Assembly: GCF_024622195.1 (NCBI RefSeq) | Contig: NZ_JANKBI010000001.1 | Location: 806,001-870,000 of the forward strand | Direction of reading: 5' to 3' | Length of the DNA: 64,000 nt | DNA from: Murimonas intestini | GTDB taxonomy: Bacteria; Bacillota; Clostridia; Lachnospirales; Lachnospiraceae | Shown: positions 18,051 through 24,449 of the stretch, one piece after another | How positions within the stretch are numbered: the first letter of the stretch is position 1 | How the letters are laid out: every line of letters begins with the position of its first letter | Position numbers and translations under genes: made by a program | Notes under the pieces: model-generated | What the model was told of the DNA's origin: nothing | The model's database searches: none | Seen by the model: only the letters and a program-made list of their open reading frames with translations

Positions 18051-18077
18051 GTTACTGTTCACTCCGTGACCAGTAAC
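18051..18077. mobile_element. 27-bp solo mini-element with 8-bp target duplication
   Basis: The 27 bases are identical to the first 27 bases of the 142-bp element at 13459. The ends GTTACTG and CAGTAAC are inverted repeats. The unit is flanked by the direct repeat CTTCATAT at 18043-18050 and 18078-18085. It lies in the leader of the OPT gene, right next to the ribosome site, and would form a hairpin in that mRNA. Confidence 0.8.
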
Positions 18078-18116
18078 CTTCATATGCCATTACCTATATT
18101 ATGGCCGAAATAATTA

Positions 18117-18145
18117 TTGACATTCTTGGGAAGTTATGGTACTAT
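18117..18145 (+). promoter_or_regulatory. Promoter of the rubrerythrin gene
   Basis: TTGACA (18117-18122), a 17-base spacer and TACTAT (18140-18145) give a consensus-like promoter, followed by an AAAAGGAGG ribosome site before ATG 18189. Confidence 0.75.
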
Positions 18146-18188
18146 AAAAACAGTAATAATTACTATTTTATCAAAAGGAGGATTTTCT

Positions 18189-18725
18189 ATGGAATTAAAG
18201 GGCAGCAAAACAGAGGCGAACTTATTAACAGCATTTTCTGGTGAAAGCCAGGCGAGAAACAAATATACATATTATGCCAGCCAGGCAAAAAAGGACGGTT
18301 ATGTACAGATAGCAAATCTCTTTCAGGAGACAGCAGATAATGAAAAAGAGCATGCCAAAATGTGGTTCAAGCTTTTGCATGACGGAATCAAAGATACCGC
18401 TTCTAATTTAAAGGACGCGGCCGCCGGTGAAAATTATGAATGGACAGATATGTACGCAGGTTTTGCAAAGGTGGCAAAGGAAGAAGGCTTTGACAAAATC
18501 GCATACTTATTTGAAAAGGTTGCTGATATTGAAAAAACCCATGAAGAAAGATATTTGAAGCTTTTAGAGAATCTCGAGAGCGGCAAAGTATTTATTAAAG
18601 ACGGACAGGTTGCATGGCAGTGCTCTAACTGCGGTCATATCCACTATGGTTATGAAGCTCCTGAAGTATGTCCTGTCTGCAGTCATCCAAAGGCCTATTT
18701 CCAGGTTAAAGCTGAAAATTATTAA
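18189..18725 (+). CDS. Rubrerythrin
   Basis: A 178-residue protein of the normal rubrerythrin size. The N-terminal four-helix diiron domain carries the iron ligands in SGESQARNKYTYYASQA, DNEKEHAKMW, AKEEGFDKIAYLFEKVA and IEKTHEERY. The C-terminal rubredoxin-like domain has CSNCG and CPVCSHP cysteine pairs. It reduces hydrogen peroxide in anaerobes. The start at ATG 18189 is set by the AAAAGGAGG site; a longer frame would begin in the promoter. A mini-element has inserted so that its 8-bp duplication includes the stop codon. A small ribbon-helix-helix gene follows. Confidence 0.95.
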   Translation: MELKGSKTEANLLTAFSGESQARNKYTYYASQAKKDGYVQIANLFQETADNEKEHAKMWFKLLHDGIKDTASNLKDAAAGENYEWTDMYAGFAKVAKEEGFDKIAYLFEKVADIEKTHEERYLKLLENLESGKVFIKDGQVAWQCSNCGHIHYGYEAPEVCPVCSHPKAYFQVKAENY

Positions 18726-18730
18726 TACTC

Positions 18731-18794
18731 GTAACTGTTCATTGTTTTTGCACGGACTATGCAGCAAATCCACAGTCCTGCACTGAACATTTAC
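18731..18794. mobile_element. 64-bp mini-element with 8-bp target duplication
   Basis: The terminal inverted repeats GTAACTGTTCA and TGAACATTTAC match at 10 of 11 positions and resemble the ends of the element at 13459. An inner stem TGCAcGGACT / AGTCCTGCA makes nearly the whole unit fold as one hairpin. It is flanked by TAATACTC at 18723-18730 and 18795-18802; the first copy begins with the TAA stop of rubrerythrin. Confidence 0.75.
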
Positions 18795-18829
18795 TAATAC
18801 TCCATTTATTCAGAGGGAAATTTTAAAAC

Positions 18830-19009
18830 ATGACACCAGGGATGAAAACACTTAAGCGTAAATTAAGCATAACTTTGGATTATACCGTTATTGATGAAAT
18901 CAAGGAGCTGGCTGAAAAAGACGACAGGTCTGTTTCTCAGTATGTGAACCTGATTTTGAGAAGGCACCTGAAACAGCTGGAAAAAAAGAGAGAAGCTGAA
19001 TCGAAATGA
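18830..19009 (+). CDS. Small ribbon-helix-helix (Arc/CopG-like) protein
   Basis: A 59-residue basic protein. The segment KRKLSITLDYTVIDEIKELA followed by DDRSVSQYVNLILRRHLKQL has the beta-strand, helix, helix pattern of ribbon-helix-helix DNA-binding proteins, with the SxSQYVN turn typical of CopG/Arc members. ATG 18830 follows GAGGG at 18813-18817 with a long 12-base gap; a second in-frame ATG at 18842 is possible. It lies 104 bases after rubrerythrin on the same strand and ends before a strong hairpin. No toxin gene is adjacent, so it may be a solitary regulator, possibly of the rubrerythrin gene. Confidence 0.7.
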   Translation: MTPGMKTLKRKLSITLDYTVIDEIKELAEKDDRSVSQYVNLILRRHLKQLEKKREAESK

Positions 19010-19046
19010 TACTGCCTGATGTATATTTAAAATGAAGGGTATATGG

Positions 19047-19080
19047 TCAAAGTTCAGCCTTCTGAACTTTGATGGTTTTT
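19047..19080 (+). terminator. Intrinsic terminator after the ribbon-helix-helix gene
   Basis: A perfect 11-bp stem TCAAAGTTCAG / CTGAACTTTGA with a CCTT loop is followed by GGTTTTT. Confidence 0.75.
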
Positions 19081-19141
19081 GACCCTCGCGGCAGCCGCCC
19101 AGGTCAGGCTTGCCTGATCCTGGTTCTTTGTCCGCGGAAAC

Positions 19142-19190
19142 AAAGAGGCATTGCCTTGTATCATTTTAGATACAGGCAGTGCCTCTTTTA
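19142..19190. terminator. Terminator-like hairpin between convergent genes
   Basis: AAAGAGGCA (19142-19150) pairs with TGCCTCTTT (19180-19188), with an inner stem GCCTTGTATC / GATACAGGC carrying one bulge. It separates the ribbon-helix-helix gene (+) and the lipoprotein gene (-). The remaining sequence between 19010 and 19289 holds an imperfect hairpin near 19099-19123 and no gene that I can see. Confidence 0.7.
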
Positions 19191-19289
19191 TATCTATAGC
19201 ATATTTCCCGGCTCTGTCATCTGCCTGGAGCAAACGATCTTTCAGCTATAGAATACACTTTCAAAGCCGTATCCTGCTTTACAGGCATC

Positions 19290-20282
19290 CTACTTGGCAG
19301 CTTTGACGGCATACTCTGTGTTCACCAGTTTATCATAAGGGGCGCGCTGGCTCAATTCACCTGCATCCTCCAGGATATCCTGAAGCAGATTGAAACTTTC
19401 CTCTTCAAATACCAGATTTTCTTTCCAGGTATTCTGATCATAATAACGTTTTACTATAGTCGTGATCGTCTCCAGGTCCGTCTCCTTAAACTGCGGTTCG
19501 ATCACTTTTGCTATCTCTTCCGGAGTATGTGTATTTACATAGTCCATACCCTTCTGAAGTGCATTTGTAAATCCCTGGACAACTTCAGGATGCTTCTCCA
19601 TAAAACTGGTTTTTGTACAATATGCCGTGTAGGGAACATATCCCGAATCCACACCAAGAGATGCCACCACATAACCGCTTCCCTCTTTTTCAAGGGTTGT
19701 CGCACCAGGTTCAAACTCAACAGTAAATTCTCCCTGGCCTCCTGAAAAAGCTGCAGCTGTTGATCCAAAATCAATACTCTGGTTAATATTCAAATCTGCT
19801 GCCGGATCAATACCATTCTGCTTTAAGATATACTCAAATACCATTTCGGGCATACCGCCCTTCCTGCCTCCCAGTACATCCTTCCCCTTCAGATCCTCCC
19901 ACTTAAAACCGGGCATCACTTCCCTGGCCACCAGGAAATTTCCTGCCCGCTGAGTTAGCTGGGCAAAATTGACGGCAAAATCAGCCGCCCCTTCATTGTA
20001 GGCATAGATAGAAGCTTCACTGCCCATGAATCCGATATCTGCTTCGCCGGATACCACTGCCGACATGGTCTTATCCGCTCCAAATCCAGTTACCAGAGTC
20101 AGGTCGATTCCTTCCTCCTTAAAATACCCTTCTTCAATAGCTACGTACTGCGGCGCATAAAATATAGAATGTGCCACCTCATTTAAAGTTACCTTTTCCA
20201 AATCAGAACTTTTTTTACATCCGCCCAGTATGCCTGCGGCCCCTAACACTGCTATCAGGCCGTATGCTGTAAGCTTTTTCAT
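19290..20282 (-). CDS. NMT1/THI5-type ABC transporter substrate-binding lipoprotein
   Basis: A 330-residue periplasmic-binding-type lipoprotein. A signal peptide ends in the lipobox LGGC (cysteine near residue 22). The mature part opens with VTLNEVAHSIFYAPQYVAIEEGYFKEEGI and has TGFGADKTMSAVVSGEADIGFMG, typical of the NMT1/THI5 family binding nitrate, taurine, sulfonate or pyrimidine ligands. ATG 20282 is chosen because GGAGGAG lies six bases upstream; upstream in-frame starts lack one. No permease or ATPase gene is adjacent, so it is an orphan here. A structured leader with its own promoter precedes it. Confidence 0.85.
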   Translation of the reverse strand: MKKLTAYGLIAVLGAAGILGGCKKSSDLEKVTLNEVAHSIFYAPQYVAIEEGYFKEEGIDLTLVTGFGADKTMSAVVSGEADIGFMGSEASIYAYNEGAADFAVNFAQLTQRAGNFLVAREVMPGFKWEDLKGKDVLGGRKGGMPEMVFEYILKQNGIDPAADLNINQSIDFGSTAAAFSGGQGEFTVEFEPGATTLEKEGSGYVVASLGVDSGYVPYTAYCTKTSFMEKHPEVVQGFTNALQKGMDYVNTHTPEEIAKVIEPQFKETDLETITTIVKRYYDQNTWKENLVFEEESFNLLQDILEDAGELSQRAPYDKLVNTEYAVKAAK

Positions 20283-20378
20283 AAAACTCCTCCGCTTCAT
20301 ACATAAATACTTTTCATCTACTATTGTATGAAGAAGCACGGCATTGGTGAATGTCCGTTAAACATTGAATTTGAACAT

Positions 20379-20469
20379 AAAAAAGAGAACCACAAATGTC
20401 AGCTCACTTCCAATCCTTGCGGATTGTTTTATCTTTAGTAAAATACGCTGGCATCTGCGGTTCTCTTTT
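20379..20469 (-). ncRNA. Structured leader RNA or terminator before the lipoprotein gene
   Basis: On the minus strand, AAAAGAGAACC plus GCAGATGCCAGC pairs with GCTGACATTTGT plus GGTTCTCTTTTTT, giving a near-continuous 23-bp stem with one mismatch and G-U pairs. The enclosed loop contains CAATCC-GCAA-GGATTG, a hairpin closed by a GNRA tetraloop. The 3' side ends in a T run, so it works as an intrinsic terminator. It begins at the predicted transcription start and ends about 100 bases before the lipoprotein start. It could be an attenuator, a riboswitch I do not recognise, a small RNA, or merely the terminator of the upstream glycosyltransferase gene. Confidence 0.5.
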
Positions 20470-20472
20470 AGT

Positions 20473-20501
20473 ATTATAACCTTTTTCGACAAAAATATCA
20501 A
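20473..20501 (-). promoter_or_regulatory. Promoter upstream of the lipoprotein leader
   Basis: On the minus strand TTGATA (20501-20496), a 17-base spacer and TATAAT (20478-20473). Predicted start is near 20466, at the very edge of the long hairpin. Confidence 0.7.
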
Positions 20502-20509
20502 GAATAAAT

Positions 20510-21460
20510 TTATTTTTTTATTTCCTGGATTTCATGGTCTGTTCCCCGGATCGTGCGCGATATGAGATACCGGGGCCTCCCTTTTACTTCCTCATAGATT
20601 TTAGAGATATAATAACCTATTATTCCAAGGCTGAACATGATGATGCTGCCTATGATGAGTACGAGGAGAATGACAGTTGTAAAGCCTTCTACTGCGTGTC
20701 CGCTGAAGTATTTTATCAAGGTCTGGACTCCCAATATTAAGCCCACCAAAAAAACTAAACCTCCGGCAATCGTCACAAGCTGCATCGGCATTGTGGAAAA
20801 TGCAACGATATTTGTAATCGCATATTTAACAAGAGACCAGGTTGACCATTTTGATTCTCCTGCTTCTCTTTCCCTGACATCAAATTCAACCGAGGTTGTT
20901 CTATATCCCACCCAAGAGGAAAGCGCTCTGAAAAAAGCGTTTCGTTCCGGCATAGCAAGCAGTGCTTCTACCGCTTTCCTGTCCATCAGCTTAAAGTCTG
21001 ACGCTCTGGACATGTCCAGTTTAACAGCTTTAGACATCATTTTATAAAACAGTCCTGCGCTGGCTTTGTGAAGCACACTTTCCTTTCCTCTGCTTTTTTT
21101 AACCCCCTCAACAACTTCGTATCCCTGCTCCCAGAATCTGTACATCTCCACTACTGTTTCCGGAGGATGCTGCAGATCACAGTCCATTACTACGCAGCAA
21201 TCTCCGGCAGCATTAGCCAGTCCCGCAAAAATAGCTGATTCTTTGCCGAAATTTCTTGAAAAATGTACTCCTGTTATTCTTTTATTTTGATTACAAATTT
21301 TCTCTATTTTATTCCATGTCAGGTCTTTTGATCCGTCATCCACAAAGACCAGCTCATAGTCAATTTTTTCTTTTTCCATAAGCCCGCTGAGTACACCCGC
21401 TGTCTTATCAATCATCTGCTCTTCATTATATGCAGGCAAAACTATGGACAATTTTGGCAT
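20510..21460 (-). CDS. Family 2 glycosyltransferase, GtrB/DPM1-like
   Basis: A 316-residue protein with an N-terminal GT-A domain (LSIVLPAYNEEQMI, ELVFVDDGSKD, VVMDCDLQHPPE) and two C-terminal membrane helices (about residues 225-250 and 262-290), ending in YISKIYEEVKGRPRYLIS. This layout is that of polyprenyl-phosphate sugar transferases such as GtrB, which load a sugar onto undecaprenyl phosphate for use outside the membrane. The ATG at 21460 follows AAAGGA. No GtrA-type flippase is adjacent. The acceptor pathway is unknown. Confidence 0.88.
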   Translation of the reverse strand: MPKLSIVLPAYNEEQMIDKTAGVLSGLMEKEKIDYELVFVDDGSKDLTWNKIEKICNQNKRITGVHFSRNFGKESAIFAGLANAAGDCCVVMDCDLQHPPETVVEMYRFWEQGYEVVEGVKKSRGKESVLHKASAGLFYKMMSKAVKLDMSRASDFKLMDRKAVEALLAMPERNAFFRALSSWVGYRTTSVEFDVREREAGESKWSTWSLVKYAITNIVAFSTMPMQLVTIAGGLVFLVGLILGVQTLIKYFSGHAVEGFTTVILLVLIIGSIIMFSLGIIGYYISKIYEEVKGRPRYLISRTIRGTDHEIQEIKK

Positions 21461-21551
21461 ATCGATACTATCCTTTCTAGCTATATTTATTTTATATATT
21501 CCCAGTTTTAACTAATGTTTTCACTATACCACACTCTTTTTATTTTCGCAA

Positions 21552-21581
21552 TTGTAATTCCGCATAGAAATATGCTATACT
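21552..21581 (+). promoter_or_regulatory. Promoter of the nucleotidyltransferase gene
   Basis: TTGTAA (21552-21557) and TATACT (21576-21581) are separated by 18 bases; a GAAGGAGAAA ribosome site and ATG 21616 follow. Confidence 0.5.
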
Positions 21582-21615
21582 ATTTACACTAATTACGTTT
21601 GAAGGAGAAATTATT

Positions 21616-22536
21616 ATGAAAAACACGACACTTGTAATCATGGCTGCTGGCATAGGAAGCCGGTTCGGCGGCGGAATCAAGCAACTGGAGCCTGTAGGCC
21701 CAAATGGTGAAATCATCATGGATTATTCTATCCACGATGCCCTGGAAGCAGGATTTAATAAAATTGTCTTTATTATACGAAAAGACCTTGATAAAGACTT
21801 CCGCGAGATTATTGGAAACCGTATAGAAAAAATTGCTGACGTTGCCTACGCATACCAGGAACTTGACAACCTTCCTGATGGCTTTACAAAACCAGCGGAT
21901 CGCACCAAACCCTGGGGTACAGGACAGGCTATCCTCGTCTGCCAGGACATTGTAAAAGAGCCTTTTGCAGTTATCAATGCTGACGATTATTACGGAAAAG
22001 AGGCCTTTGTAAAGATCCACGATTACCTGATCAGCATGCAGCCTTCCAAAGATAAATTTAATTTCTGCATGGCCGGTTTTATATTAGGCAACACTTTAAG
22101 TGATAATGGAAGTGTGACAAGAGGCATATGTGAAATTGACAGCGAAAACCATCTTCTGAATGTAAACGAAACCCATGATATTATTAAAACTGAAGACGGA
22201 GCTGCTGTAATGAATGCGGACGGCACAACCGCCCCGCTTGACCCTCAGAGCCACGTATCCATGAATATGTGGGGATTCACTCCTGATCTTTTCCCGGTTC
22301 TGGAAGAGGGCTTTATTGAATTTCTGGGTTCTCTCTCAGCTGATGACCTGAAGAAGGAATACCTGCTGCCAATCATAGCAGACCAGCTGATAAAGAATGG
22401 CCGTGCCCAGGTGACACTGCTTGAAACGAATGATAAATGGTTCGGCGTCACTTATAAAGAAGACAAGGCCTCTGTAACAGCTGCCATAAAAGACCTCATT
22501 GAAAAAGGTGTTTATCCGGCGAAATTATTTGCTTAA
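21616..22536 (+). CDS. Sugar nucleotidyltransferase-like (NTP_transferase) protein
   Basis: A 306-residue protein with the nucleotidyltransferase opening VIMAAGIGSRFGGGIKQLEPVG, then DYSIHDALEAGFNKIVFIIRKD and the metal-site-like VINADDYYG. The GIGSRFGG sequence resembles the GxGTRxxP signature of NDP-sugar pyrophosphorylases but lacks the usual proline-threonine ending. Its sugar phosphate and nucleotide are not known. It is a single gene divergent from the GtrB-like gene and ends in a strong terminator. Confidence 0.75.
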   Translation: MKNTTLVIMAAGIGSRFGGGIKQLEPVGPNGEIIMDYSIHDALEAGFNKIVFIIRKDLDKDFREIIGNRIEKIADVAYAYQELDNLPDGFTKPADRTKPWGTGQAILVCQDIVKEPFAVINADDYYGKEAFVKIHDYLISMQPSKDKFNFCMAGFILGNTLSDNGSVTRGICEIDSENHLLNVNETHDIIKTEDGAAVMNADGTTAPLDPQSHVSMNMWGFTPDLFPVLEEGFIEFLGSLSADDLKKEYLLPIIADQLIKNGRAQVTLLETNDKWFGVTYKEDKASVTAAIKDLIEKGVYPAKLFA

Positions 22537-22595
22537 AAATAATGTTAAATTAAGTATGATCAATTAGAACCATTAAATGCACAGAAAAGCACCTT

Positions 22596-22652
22596 AAAAA
22601 TCCCATGAGTATTATGGAATGAATTAAATTTCCATACTTCATGGGATTTTAT
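22596..22652. terminator. Bidirectional intrinsic terminator
   Basis: AAAAATCCCATGA (22596-22608) pairs with TCATGGGATTTTA (22639-22651), with further pairing of TATGGAA and TTCCATA inside. It separates the convergent nucleotidyltransferase (+) and LytTR (-) genes. Confidence 0.85.
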
Positions 22653-22656
22653 CTGT

Positions 22657-23403
22657 TTAATTTTCTTCCTCTGATCCCTGTTTTGAGGCCTCAGCCGGCC
22701 ATTCTTCAATTAACTCCTTTACTTTTTCTTTTACCTCTTTATACCTTTTCTCCGGTACGGGGAGCAAACTCCCATTGTGCAGCCTGATCTGATACCTTTC
22801 TACTTTCTCCACATAATGTACGTTCACCAGATAACTCCTGTGTACTTTTACAAAATACCGGGGCAGGCGCATCCGGAACGCAGCCAGCTGCTCATTTGCC
22901 ACTATAGTCTGCGTCCGGCAATGAATCTCACTGTTCATATTTCTTGCCTCAATGAACATGATCTCCTGGATATGCAGCAGATATGTGCAGCCTTGTTTTC
23001 CGTGTACAAGAACCTTTTCTTCCCCCATATCAATATCATTCAAATGTACATGCACGATCTTCCAGACTTCATCTTTTCTGCTCCAAAAAAATGAGGCCCT
23101 CCTGCAGCATATCTCCCCCTTCTCCACACCTGCCACATTATAGTGAAGAGAAATAAAGCCTATATCCTGTTCACTGTCAATACACTGATACTCTTTCTCC
23201 CGTACAATGCCTTTATGTCCTTCTAAAAAACGTTCCAGATATTCTTCCGCTTCATTGACTCCTGAGCAGAATGTTTTATCCTCAAGACCTGCAAGAATAA
23301 TCTTTTCATCCATCATTTGTATGGCTGCTGCGATATCATGCATATATAAACTGCTCAAAAAAATCTCAGTCTTCTTCTGCAGCATGTACTCTACCTGATT
23401 CAT
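22657..23403 (-). CDS. LytTR DNA-binding regulator with NTF2-like N-terminal domain
   Basis: A 248-residue protein. Residues about 1-125 resemble a SnoaL/NTF2-like fold (FLSSLYMHDIAAAIQMMDEKI, then SFFWSRKDEVWKIVHVHLND). Residues about 140-240 form a LytTR domain: EIMFIEARNMNSEIHC, then LPRYFVKVHRSYLVNVHYVEKV and LPVPEKRYKEVKE. LytTR proteins bind direct repeats upstream of virulence, bacteriocin or wall genes. There is no phospho-receiver domain, so the N-terminal pocket may sense a small ligand. A paralogue of the same architecture lies just upstream on the same strand. ATG 23403 follows AGGAGGAG. Confidence 0.82.
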   Translation of the reverse strand: MNQVEYMLQKKTEIFLSSLYMHDIAAAIQMMDEKIILAGLEDKTFCSGVNEAEEYLERFLEGHKGIVREKEYQCIDSEQDIGFISLHYNVAGVEKGEICCRRASFFWSRKDEVWKIVHVHLNDIDMGEEKVLVHGKQGCTYLLHIQEIMFIEARNMNSEIHCRTQTIVANEQLAAFRMRLPRYFVKVHRSYLVNVHYVEKVERYQIRLHNGSLLPVPEKRYKEVKEKVKELIEEWPAEASKQGSEEEN

Positions 23404-23509
23404 ATACTCCTCCTAAAGATGCTTCCGCCTCACAAAACAGCGGGTATTAAGTAGTTATAAAAACTTCTTCTATTAATTAAAACGCATCTATTAGGATTTT
23501 GTGACGCAA

Positions 23510-24253
23510 TTATTTGGCCCCATCTAAAACCTGTCGTCGTATTTGAGAATATTTCTTGGCAGGAACAGGAAGCACATCGCCTCCTCTCAAGTGAACACAA
23601 TACCGCTCCAGCCTGGTTATGTATCCTGTATTTACCAGATAGCTTCTGTGAATACGCAGAAAGTAATCCGGCAGCTTCTTTTCCCACTCAGAAAGCGATT
23701 CCTGGGCCATGACAAGCCGCTCCCTAAAATGCAGCTCACTTCTGACATTCTTTGCCTCCACATAAAGCAGCTCTTTGGGATTCAGCCACAGATCATTGCT
23801 TGTCTCATCCGGTATCTTTACTGCATTATCTAATAAAATGGGATTGTCTGCCTTTTCTGGCTGTGACATATGGATATACAGTATTTTCCACACATTCTCT
23901 ACCTGTTTCCACAGGAATGAAAATTTTACCGTATATTTTCCTATACTATATACAGCTTCAGGTTTTGCAGACTTTTTTTCAATTTCTATAATACAGATCA
24001 GCATACAGGAGTCTGTATGCAGCTGCATTATTTTAGAACTAAGTATTTGAATATCCTGTGCTGTTCCCCAGCCTGCCATCTGCTCGATCAGCGATTTTGC
24101 GTTTTGTTCTCCCTGGATCTTACTATTTTTATATCCTTCCATAAACTTGATATCGGGATGGAGAAAAGACCAGTCTTTTGGCCTCTCTCCCCTTCTTGCA
24201 TCATCAATGACCTCATTTATAATACCCAACAGCTGTTTTTTTAAATCTTCCAT
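23510..24253 (-). CDS. Second LytTR regulator with NTF2-like N-terminal domain
   Basis: A 247-residue paralogue of the gene at 22657. The N-terminal part (RPKDWSFLHPDIKFMEGYKN, then KFSFLWKQVENVWKILYIHMS) again looks NTF2-like, and the C-terminal part has the LytTR pattern ELLYVEAKNVRSELHF, YFLRIHRSYLVNTGYI and LPVPAKKYSQIR. I start it at ATG 24253, seven bases after GGGAGG; longer starts have no ribosome site. The pair probably arose by duplication and then diverged. It lies downstream of the giant-protein cluster on the same strand, after a GC-rich hairpin. Confidence 0.82.
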   Translation of the reverse strand: MEDLKKQLLGIINEVIDDARRGERPKDWSFLHPDIKFMEGYKNSKIQGEQNAKSLIEQMAGWGTAQDIQILSSKIMQLHTDSCMLICIIEIEKKSAKPEAVYSIGKYTVKFSFLWKQVENVWKILYIHMSQPEKADNPILLDNAVKIPDETSNDLWLNPKELLYVEAKNVRSELHFRERLVMAQESLSEWEKKLPDYFLRIHRSYLVNTGYITRLERYCVHLRGGDVLPVPAKKYSQIRRQVLDGAK

Positions 24254-24412
24254 CTTCTGTCCTCCCATCATGCCTGCACATAAGACAGCAATTCTAAGTT
24301 TACACATTTACTCATAATATCCATAACTGTTCAGCTTCATCCATACTACAGCCGGTCAGTTATCTATATTTTACCATTTTTAGCAAAAAATACAACAATA
24401 TAAGCAAGAAAT

Positions 24413-24436
24413 CCCCCCACCGCTATAGGTGGAGGG
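24413..24436 (-). terminator. GC-rich hairpin after the giant gene
   Basis: CCCCCCACC (24413-24421) and GGTGGAGGG (24428-24436) form a 9-bp stem with one mismatch and a 6-base loop. On the minus strand it lies 14 bases after the stop of the 3446-residue gene and is followed by a short T-containing stretch, so it is a plausible weak terminator. It also resembles the terminal hairpin of IS200/IS605 elements, though no such transposase is near. Confidence 0.55.
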
Positions 24437-24449
24437 CATAATTTTAACT

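Noticed and set aside
24413..24436. Terminal hairpin of an IS200/IS605 element
   Set aside because: The stem resembles such ends, but there is no TnpA or TnpB gene or remnant on either side; a terminator is the simpler reading.
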